A stretch of 64,000 nucleotides of DNA from Proteobacteria bacterium DTSAM18 (lineage in GTDB: Bacteria; Myxococcota_A; UBA796; GCA-2862545): NCBI GenBank assembly GCA_028767165.1, contig JARACJ010000004.1, positions 248,001 to 312,000 of the forward strand. The letters are read 5' to 3'. Below are positions 51,038 to 57,808 of this stretch, one piece after another. The stretch's first letter is position 1. Every line of letters starts with the position of its first letter. A model generated the notes under the pieces. The model had not been told where the DNA came from. It saw nothing but the letters and a program-made list of their open reading frames with translations, and made no database searches. The position numbers were made by a program, and so were the translations under genes.

Positions 51038-51432
51038 GGCGTGTCCTAAATTCCCTCCATCTTGACTTGGGGCATTGAACCGTAGGGGCGGGCCTTGGTC
51101 CGCCCGTGTTCGCACCCGCGATGAACACGCGGGACGGCGGGCGAACCCGACACAACGTATGCCTTGCCTTCTTCGCGCGGACGAAGGTCGGTGCGCCGGC
51201 GCCACGAACCACCGGCCCTGCCGCGAACGACCATGGATCAAGAGACGTGATGATGTGCGCCTTGCCCAGCGCCATGGGAGAGGTAGCACGCTTCAAGTGT
51301 TTTTTTTGCATCTAGGATGACGATGGTTGTTCCCCGTGAGTCATCGAGTGTGCGGAAGTTGGTGCGAAGGGCAGACGCGCGTCTTGTCAGCTCAGTGGTA
51401 CCTGTCACAGGCCGCTTGGGGTGGCTTTCGAG
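51038..51432. other. Intergenic region with GC hairpins
   Basis: About 395 bases with no credible gene. It contains GGGGCGGGCC TT GGTCCGCCC (51085-51105), a hairpin similar to one at 60773-60790, and another (CCCGCG / CGCGGG, 51115-51133). A T-run (51300-51308) lies between them and the next gene. The promoter of the tandem lipoprotein genes should lie in the right part, but none is clear. Confidence 0.5.
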
Positions 51433-52098
51433 ATGGTTGAAATGCTGTTGAAGCACGCGATTTCACATGCGCTGGTGTGGGGGACACTGCTGGCTGGCTG
51501 TGCCGAGCCCGTACCGACCAGGCAGTTCGACACCATCATTGACTGCACTGGCCCCCTGCTTGTTGCTGTGTCCGAAGCCGAGGCACTCTCCCGTCTGGAC
51601 GTGGATGGTGATGGTGAAGTCACACCAGCGGATCTGTCGCCCGGGGAGTCGGTGGCCATCTTGCGGATGCCAGGTACCCACATCGACTTCATGCGAGAGG
51701 CAAACCACGGGGTTTCCATACACTCGGATCGGCATGCGTACGTGGTGGAGGATGACGAAGACCTCGTTTTGAACATGTCGATCAATTGCATGCCGACCTC
51801 GCAGCTGGCCCTTGCCTTCGACTTGGCCGACCTGGAGGATGGCTCTCTGCAAGCTTGGGAGCTGACGGGTTTTGCATTCTCCTCTGATGAGGCGAATGCC
51901 GCGACATCGTACGATGTGCAGGCGTACGGAGACATCGAAGGGTACGTGTCTGAGGGGCGTCTGTCGGGCATTCTTCGAGGGTTTGCCGCGGGTGCTCTGT
52001 ATTCGAGCGTCCCCGAAGAGGTAGGCCTGTCCTACGTGACAGGTCAGTCGGTTCAGGTGGAAGCACTGGTGTTTCGGGACATCGAGGTGGTTCGATGA
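51433..52098 (+). CDS. Secreted lipoprotein, tandem paralogue 1
   Basis: 221-residue protein, lipobox VWGTLLAGC. The mature part starts with a FDTIIDC segment, then an EF-hand-like loop (DVDGDGEVTPADL) and GVSIHSDRHAYVV, and ends VQVEALVFRDIEVVR. The next gene has the same order of elements, so they are paralogues. The ATG at 51433 has GGGGTGG 8 bases upstream; a GTG at 51421 is an alternative. It overlaps the next gene by four bases (ATGA). Function unknown; the Asp loop suggests calcium binding. Confidence 0.72.
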   Translation: MVEMLLKHAISHALVWGTLLAGCAEPVPTRQFDTIIDCTGPLLVAVSEAEALSRLDVDGDGEVTPADLSPGESVAILRMPGTHIDFMREANHGVSIHSDRHAYVVEDDEDLVLNMSINCMPTSQLALAFDLADLEDGSLQAWELTGFAFSSDEANAATSYDVQAYGDIEGYVSEGRLSGILRGFAAGALYSSVPEEVGLSYVTGQSVQVEALVFRDIEVVR

Positions 52099-52766
52099 TC
52101 CGTTTCGCTGGCCTCCTTGGTCTGGCTGTGTGCGCGGGATGTGTGACGACCAGCTACGACAGGCCCTATGACACACTCATCGAATGTCCTGTGCCGGACG
52201 ACCTGCTTGGCATGACACCCAGTGACGCAGAATCAGTCGCGGATATGGACGGGGACGGAATTCTCACAGAATTGGATGCCCGTTGGAGAGAGGGAGTCGC
52301 TGTGGTGGCACTCGAAGGCGTGCATGAGCTCACCGGACAGGTTGCCGATCCCGGATTTTCGGTGCATTCAGATTTCGACACTCTCTTGTATGCTCCCGAT
52401 CCGCGCTACATGGATGGACTGGAGTGGAGTGTGCAACTAGAGTTGACGTGTCTGCCACATCTTCGCATTGCGGTGTGGTTCCAGGCGCCGGACAATCTAG
52501 AAGAAGGAACTTATGAAGTAGATGTTGCAGGTGTTGATGTGTATACACACGAAATGGGCAGCACATCAGTGGGTGAGTGGTCACCAACTGCTGAAGGGGT
52601 CATGCATATCACCGAAATATCGAGTTCGGGTGTGTCGGGCTACTTCGACGGTTCTGCTATCGTGCCCATTGTGACGATCATTCCCTACGAGTATCCAACG
52701 GGCCAATCCCTGTTGATCGAGGCCTTGGCTTTCCACGATGTTCCCGTGGTTTCCCCGAGAATCTGA
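52095..52766 (+). CDS. Secreted lipoprotein, tandem paralogue 2
   Basis: 223-residue protein, lipobox GLAVCAGC (Cys16). It has YDTLIEC, an EF-hand-like loop (DMDGDGILTELDA), GFSVHSDFDTLLY and a C-terminal LLIEALAFHDVPVV that align with the same elements of the preceding gene. Start overlaps the previous stop (ATGA), so the pair is coupled. The paralogue is more AT-rich in its second half than most genes nearby. Function unknown. Confidence 0.75.
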   Translation: MIRFAGLLGLAVCAGCVTTSYDRPYDTLIECPVPDDLLGMTPSDAESVADMDGDGILTELDARWREGVAVVALEGVHELTGQVADPGFSVHSDFDTLLYAPDPRYMDGLEWSVQLELTCLPHLRIAVWFQAPDNLEEGTYEVDVAGVDVYTHEMGSTSVGEWSPTAEGVMHITEISSSGVSGYFDGSAIVPIVTIIPYEYPTGQSLLIEALAFHDVPVVSPRI

Positions 52767-52964
52767 CGCAATGTCCCCGTGATTCGGCTGGTAGAGCTTG
52801 ATGCTCTCGCTTCGCCAGTTGTTCGTCCGAGAATGAACCTGGGCGGACAATCCGAAACGGGCTCTCCGACACGTCACAAGGTCTGTGGGATCTGCTTCTC
52901 CCATGCGATGCACGGGATCTTCTACCGAGAACCGACGTTAATGCCGCACACGCACATCCCACAA

Positions 52965-52988
52965 GGGCCACGGGCCACGGGCCACGGG
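52965..52988. repeat. Short tandem repeat GGGCCAC x3.4
   Basis: Three tandem GGGCCAC units and a partial fourth lie in the 295-base gap before the TPM gene. Likely a slipped microsatellite with no obvious role. Confidence 0.7.
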
Positions 52989-53061
52989 ACGGGTAGGCAA
53001 ACGGGTTGTCCGGTACGGCCGGTTCCCGTGCTACACAACCTCCGCCCCCTCCGGAGCTCCC

Positions 53062-53694
53062 ATGTGGCACCACGACCCCGGCTTCCTGGACCAGATCGAG
53101 CAGGCCGTCCAGACCATCGAATCCACCACCGACGCCGAGATCGTCGTGGTCGTGGCCTCAGCCTCCGGTGACTACCCGGGCCTGCACGCCTTCCTGGCCG
53201 GCATGTGGTCGATGATCATCGGCGTCGTGCTCATCCTGGTGCCCTTCACCATCACGCCCATCGACCTGCTGATCTCCCTGTTCCTGTCCTTCTGGATGGC
53301 CTGGTACCTGCTCGACCTGCCCAAGGCGCGGCCCCAGTGGATCTCCATCTTCTCCCGCTACCGGCGCTTCGCGGTCACCCAGCACCGCGCCGTCCTTCGC
53401 CGCGCGCGCGAGGAGTTCGTCCTCGAGGCCGTCCACGGCACGCCCAACCGGTCCGGCGTGCTGGTGCTCGTCTCGGCCGCCGAGGCGAAGGTGGTGGTCA
53501 TCGGCGACCTCGGTGTGCAGGGTGAGGTTCCCGAAGGAGAGCTCGCCTTGGCCCAGCGCCGCTTCGACGCCATGACCCGTGACGACTTCCTCGCCGGCCT
53601 GCACGAGCTCGGCCGGGTGCTGTCGATCCACCTGCCCCACGGTCCGGAGTCCGACGACGTCGACCTGCCCAACGCACCCCGGGTGAAGCCATGA
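53062..53694 (+). CDS. TPM-domain membrane protein
   Basis: 210-residue protein. The N-terminus (AVQTIESTTDAEIVVVVASASG) and the later AKVVVIGDLGVQGEV are the TPM domain, here split by two membrane helices (about residues 45-85). The domain was named for photosystem II repair and TPM-phosphatase proteins and is widespread in envelope proteins. The ATG has GGAG 5 bases upstream. Its stop overlaps the next start (ATGA), so it is coupled to the Tim44-like gene. Confidence 0.78.
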   Translation: MWHHDPGFLDQIEQAVQTIESTTDAEIVVVVASASGDYPGLHAFLAGMWSMIIGVVLILVPFTITPIDLLISLFLSFWMAWYLLDLPKARPQWISIFSRYRRFAVTQHRAVLRRAREEFVLEAVHGTPNRSGVLVLVSAAEAKVVVIGDLGVQGEVPEGELALAQRRFDAMTRDDFLAGLHELGRVLSIHLPHGPESDDVDLPNAPRVKP

Positions 53695-55250
53695 AGGGCG
53701 ATGGCATGAAGCGGCTGCCCGCAACACTCGCCGCCCGCCTCGCCACGCTGCCCCGCTGGCAGTGGGCCGTGGTGGGCGCCGTGGCCCTGGCGATCGCGTC
53801 CGAGGCCGAGGCCCGGGTCGGCGGCGGCCAGAGCTACGGGCGTCGCGGTGGCGGCGGCAGCTACGGCGGCTCCAGCGGCGGCGGCGACGGCCTCGGCATC
53901 CTGGTCTACTACCTGCTGCGCCTCGTCATCATGTACCCGCACATCGGCATCCCCCTGCTGATCGTGATCGGCTTCCTGTTCTACATGAACCAGCGGGGCC
54001 AGCGCCGCGCCCACGTGGGCGACATGCGCCACCTCGACCAGCGGGTCTCCGAGTTCGAGCGCCGCCCGGTCCACGCGCCCCCTCGCCGGGACGTCCGGGT
54101 GCTCGAGGAGCTGCAGCTCGCCGACCCGTCCTTCTCCCGGGTCATCCTGATGGACTTCCTGCAGCTCGTACACCGCCGCGCCTGGGAGACCATCGGCGCC
54201 GGCCGCACCGAGGCCCTCGCTCCCTTCGTCTCCGGGCAGGCCTTCGCCCACCTCCGCGACGCCGCCCACAAGGCCGACCGCATCGACCAGGTGGTCCTCG
54301 CCGGCGTCGACGTCGAGAAACTGCGGGTCACCAGCGGCGAGCAGCGCATCACCGTCCGCTTCAAGGGCTCCCGCCGGGAGTCCTACGGCGGCAACACCAT
54401 GTCGATGTACACCGAGGAGCGCTGGGAGTTCCGCCGCGACGCCAAGGCCCTCACCCTGTCCCCCGAGGCCACCGCCCGCCTGGGCTGTCCCAGCTGCGGC
54501 GCCGCCATCCAGACCGACAAGATGGGCGCCTGCACCAACTGCGGCACGCCCATCACCGCCGGTCAGCTCCAGTGGCAGGCCGTCTCGGTCAAGCTCATCA
54601 GCCACCGACCCGTCGACCCGGTCGACGTCAACGTCGTCCACGAGGAGGAGGGCTACCGCATGGCCACCCGCCTGCAGGCCGACTACCAGGCCCAGCTCCG
54701 CGCCTTCCGAGGCCGCCATCCCGACTTCGACGCCCAGCAGTTCGCCGACCGCACCAAGCACATCTTCCTGAAGCTGCAGAAGGCGTGGTCGGAGCAGCGC
54801 TGGGACGACGTGCGCCCCTACCTCACCGATCAGGCCTGGCACACCAACCGCTTCTGGCTGCTCCGCTACCAGGAGCAGGGCCTCGTCAACCGCCACGACG
54901 ACGTGCAGCTCGAGCGGCAGCAGGTGGTCCGCATCGACAAGGACGCCTGGTATGAGGCGGTCACCGTGCGCATCTGGGCCAGCGGCAAGGACTACGTCGT
55001 CGACCGGTCCGGCAAGGTCGTCGGCGGGTCGAACAAGGTGCAGCGCCACTTCAGCGAGTATTGGACCTTCGTGCGCGGCCTCGGCGCCCACGCGAAGACC
55101 CACGACCCGGCCTCCTGCCCCAGCTGCGGCGCGCCCCTCGACAAGATCAACGCCGCGGGCGTGTGTGGCTACTGTGATAGCGTCGTCACGCTCGGTACCT
55201 TCGACTGGGTGCTGTCCCGCATCGACCAGCCCGACGCCTACCGCGGCTGA
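53691..55250 (+). CDS. Tim44-like membrane protein with two zinc ribbons
   Basis: 519-residue protein. A signal-like helix (23-38) precedes a Gly-rich stretch (VGGGQSYGRRGGGGSYGG), then a membrane segment (about 69-99). Two Tim44/SnoaL-like halves (about 135-255 and 345-460) are each followed by a Cys4 zinc ribbon: C266, C269, C281, C284 and C476, C479, C492, C495. The DPSFSRVILMDFLQLV start of the first half is typical of Tim44-like bacterial proteins. It follows the TPM gene in a coupled pair and precedes murJ by 21 bases. Duplicated ribbons are unusual. Role unknown, probably envelope-associated. Confidence 0.82.
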   Translation: MKGDGMKRLPATLAARLATLPRWQWAVVGAVALAIASEAEARVGGGQSYGRRGGGGSYGGSSGGGDGLGILVYYLLRLVIMYPHIGIPLLIVIGFLFYMNQRGQRRAHVGDMRHLDQRVSEFERRPVHAPPRRDVRVLEELQLADPSFSRVILMDFLQLVHRRAWETIGAGRTEALAPFVSGQAFAHLRDAAHKADRIDQVVLAGVDVEKLRVTSGEQRITVRFKGSRRESYGGNTMSMYTEERWEFRRDAKALTLSPEATARLGCPSCGAAIQTDKMGACTNCGTPITAGQLQWQAVSVKLISHRPVDPVDVNVVHEEEGYRMATRLQADYQAQLRAFRGRHPDFDAQQFADRTKHIFLKLQKAWSEQRWDDVRPYLTDQAWHTNRFWLLRYQEQGLVNRHDDVQLERQQVVRIDKDAWYEAVTVRIWASGKDYVVDRSGKVVGGSNKVQRHFSEYWTFVRGLGAHAKTHDPASCPSCGAPLDKINAAGVCGYCDSVVTLGTFDWVLSRIDQPDAYRG

Positions 55251-55271
55251 CGTGTAGAGAGAGAAAGCGCA

Positions 55272-56837
55272 TTGGCCAGCCTGTACCGCGCCATGGTCTC
55301 GTCCTCCCTGGGCACCGGCATCTCCCGCATCCTCGGCCTCGTCCGCGAGCTCGCCGTGGCCCACGCGGTCGGCGCCGGCGTGGCCAGTGACGCCTGGACC
55401 ACCGCCTTCACCATCCCCGGCGTGTTCCGCCGCTTCATGGCCGACGAGGGCCTCACCGGCGCGCTGGTGCCGGAGATCGACCTGGTGGAGGCCGAGAAGG
55501 GCGACGAGGCCGCGCGACGGCTGGCGGGCCGCGTGCTCACCGCGCTGGTGATCTTCGGCTCCATCCTGTGTGGCCTCGGCGTGTTCTTCGCCGAACCCCT
55601 GGTGCACCTCTTCGCCCAGGGCTTCACCGCCGACCCCGAGAAGTTCGACCTGACGGTGCAGCTCACCCGCATCACCATGTTCTTCGCCGTGCTGGTGTCC
55701 ATCGTCAGCTGGGCGGAGGGGCTGCTCAACCAGAAGGGCCACTTCTTCATCCCCAAGCTGGCCCCCGGACTCGTCAGCGCCGCCATCGTCATCGCCGCCA
55801 TGTGGCCCGGCATGGACGACCCCTACAAGACCATCCAGGCGGTCGCCTGGGCCGCAATGGTCGGCGGCGTGGCCCACGTGCTCATCTGCATCCCCCCGCT
55901 GGTGAAGGCCTGGGGACGTATCCAGCCCCGTTTCGACTGGTCCGTCGACCCCCACTTCCAGCACATGCTGTCGGAGATGGGAAAGGTGATGGTCATCGGC
56001 CTGACGGCCCAGATCAACATCATCGTGCTGCGCCGTGTGGCCTCCTTCCTGCAGACCGGCGCCCCCACCTGGTACTGGAACGCCTCCCGCATGGTCGACT
56101 TCGCCCAGGGCATCATCGCCGTGGGCGTCGGTTCGGCCCTGCTGCCGCTGGTGTCCAAGGCGGTGGCCCGCGAAGACTGGGACGGCTTCCAGCACGCCTT
56201 CGTCGGCTCCGCCCGCCTGGTGGCCGGCCTGCTGCTCCCGGCGGCGGTCTTCATCGCCGTGCTGGCCATGCCGGTGGTGGCGTTCCTGTACCGCCACGGC
56301 GAGTACACGATGTCCGACGTCGAGCACACCGCCTCGGCCCTGCGCTGGTTGGTGCCTTACATGATCGGGCTCGCCGGCATCCAGATCGTGAAGAAGCCCT
56401 TCTTCGCCCTGGGCGACCGCACGCCGCTCATCGGCGTGGCCCTGCTGGGCGTGGTGCTCACCGCGGTGCTCGGCACGGTGCTCGGCAAGACCATGGGCGT
56501 CGACGGCCTTTCGCTGGCCCTGTCGGTGTCGACGGTGGGCCAGCTCATCGCCTACCTCGTGCTGCTGCGCGGGCGGGTCGGGGCGCACCTTGGCCTGCGG
56601 CAGATCGCGGATGCCTATGGACGCCTCGCGCTGGCCTGCGTGCCCCTCGCCCTCATCGGCGGCGGACTCGGCCTGCTCGGCCAGTGGGAGCTGGGGCCGA
56701 CGCTGCGCAACGGCGCCATCCTCGCGGCCGCCGGCGGCATCGGCGGCCTGGTGTATGCCTGGGTGGCGGCGAAGCTCGGGGTGGATGAGGTCGGGGCGAT
56801 CCTTCGGGCGGCGAAGCGGAAGGCGGGGATGTCGTAG
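55272..56837 (+). CDS. murJ: Lipid II flippase MurJ
   Basis: 521-residue polytopic membrane protein that flips lipid-linked peptidoglycan precursor across the inner membrane. It begins SSLGTGISRILGLVRELAVA, the MurJ/MviN signature, has about 14 helices and the normal family length. The TTG start at 55272 agrees with the family N-terminus, though the ribosome-binding site (GAGAGAGAAA) is weak. It is 21 bases after the Tim44-like gene, likely in one operon. It converges on the minus-strand lipoprotein with a 3-base gap. Confidence 0.95.
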   Translation: MASLYRAMVSSSLGTGISRILGLVRELAVAHAVGAGVASDAWTTAFTIPGVFRRFMADEGLTGALVPEIDLVEAEKGDEAARRLAGRVLTALVIFGSILCGLGVFFAEPLVHLFAQGFTADPEKFDLTVQLTRITMFFAVLVSIVSWAEGLLNQKGHFFIPKLAPGLVSAAIVIAAMWPGMDDPYKTIQAVAWAAMVGGVAHVLICIPPLVKAWGRIQPRFDWSVDPHFQHMLSEMGKVMVIGLTAQINIIVLRRVASFLQTGAPTWYWNASRMVDFAQGIIAVGVGSALLPLVSKAVAREDWDGFQHAFVGSARLVAGLLLPAAVFIAVLAMPVVAFLYRHGEYTMSDVEHTASALRWLVPYMIGLAGIQIVKKPFFALGDRTPLIGVALLGVVLTAVLGTVLGKTMGVDGLSLALSVSTVGQLIAYLVLLRGRVGAHLGLRQIADAYGRLALACVPLALIGGGLGLLGQWELGPTLRNGAILAAAGGIGGLVYAWVAAKLGVDEVGAILRAAKRKAGMS

Positions 56838-56840
56838 CCG

Positions 56841-57326
56841 TCACCTGTGTTCCGGCCGCAGCTCCTCATGCCCATCCGCACACAGCGGCTTGGACTCGCA
56901 CCATGTGGTGTCGGCGTTCCAATCGCCCAGGTAGTGGGTGTTCCCTTCGATACAATCCTCGTCGAAGCGGATGCAGCGGCCTTCGACGTCGTTGGCGAAA
57001 AACGTGGCGTGCTGAGGGCAGCCCTTGAAAGCGGCGGTGCCTGGAATCCCCGAGTACTCGCAGAACGGCTTCATGTCGGCGAGGTACTGCTTGTTCACCA
57101 TGCAGTCCCGCTCGGCGTCGTATTCCTGGTGGGGGAGGACGATTTCTGCGACTGGGTAGATCGACGGGGGGTTCTCGCAGGGTGAGCAGTCGAGTTTCTC
57201 GAGCTCCAGGCGAGTGTCGGTGTCCCAGAGCTCGCCCGAGTTGTAGGTTCTGCATCCTTGGATCGCACCAGTGATCGCCATGAGTATTATGGTGGATATG
57301 GCGGCGTGTCGGCCTGGCGTCACCAT
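56841..57326 (-). CDS. Cys-rich lipoprotein C of cassette 1 (PGT-C / DGHEE family)
   Basis: 161-residue lipoprotein (lipobox MAITGAIQGC). The mature protein has the shared pattern of this locus: a paired-Cys start (LDCSPCENP), HQEYDAERDCMVN, FCEYSGIPGT, GRCIRFDEDC and a C-terminal CADGHEELRPEHR. Eight or more Cys suggest several disulfides. It is the third gene of the subtilisin cassette and is 7 bases overlapped with the second. Closest relative in the window is 60831-61274. Function unknown. Confidence 0.75.
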   Translation of the reverse strand: MVTPGRHAAISTIILMAITGAIQGCRTYNSGELWDTDTRLELEKLDCSPCENPPSIYPVAEIVLPHQEYDAERDCMVNKQYLADMKPFCEYSGIPGTAAFKGCPQHATFFANDVEGRCIRFDEDCIEGNTHYLGDWNADTTWCESKPLCADGHEELRPEHR

Positions 57327-57808
57327 GGAATCTGCTCCTCGTGTCCGTCGGGACAGATGGGGGCCTGCCCACAAAAGTCGTAGGAGGCCGACCATCCTTC
57401 CTTGCGGGCCTGGCGGCCCTCCCCGCAATCGGATGGGAAGATCACGCATCGGCCGGTTGCCTCGTGGATATACGAGGTCAGCACGTCATCGCAGGCCCAT
57501 CTTGTGCCCGGAAGGTAGGCACGATCGCAGAAGGCGAAAATATCGGTTGATGTGTAGCGATTTACCAGGCATCCGCGTTCCTGGTCGAGTTCCGAGTGCA
57601 TGATGTGGAGCTTGGAGACCCGATCGAGACCGACCCGCAGCTCACAAGGATTCTCCAACACTGCTTCCTGTTCAAAGGTGGGACACACATACAGCGCGTC
57701 TAGGGGAGAGGACGAGCCGTGGGGCGCGGCGAACATCGTGACGGCAGCCAGCGTGATGAAACAGACCGTGTGATGCGACCGGATGGCACCAGGGGACAGT
57801 TGGTTCAT
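57320..57808 (-). CDS. Cys-rich secreted protein B of cassette 1
   Basis: 162-residue protein with a hydrophobic signal region (VCFITLAAVTMFAAPHG) but no clear lipobox. The mature part shares the cassette pattern: PCELRVGLDRVSKL, ERGCLVNRY, FCDRAYLPGT, GRCVIFPSDC and CPDGHEEQIPW. It pairs with 61268-61765 as the second gene of its cassette. Its start overlaps the protease stop (ATGA), so the three genes are coupled. Confidence 0.73.
   Translation of the reverse strand: MNQLSPGAIRSHHTVCFITLAAVTMFAAPHGSSSPLDALYVCPTFEQEAVLENPCELRVGLDRVSKLHIMHSELDQERGCLVNRYTSTDIFAFCDRAYLPGTRWACDDVLTSYIHEATGRCVIFPSDCGEGRQARKEGWSASYDFCGQAPICPDGHEEQIPW

Noticed and set aside
51037-51055. GGGCGTGTCCTAAATTCC resembling an insertion-sequence end
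   Set aside because: No partner inverted end or transposase fragment is seen nearby.
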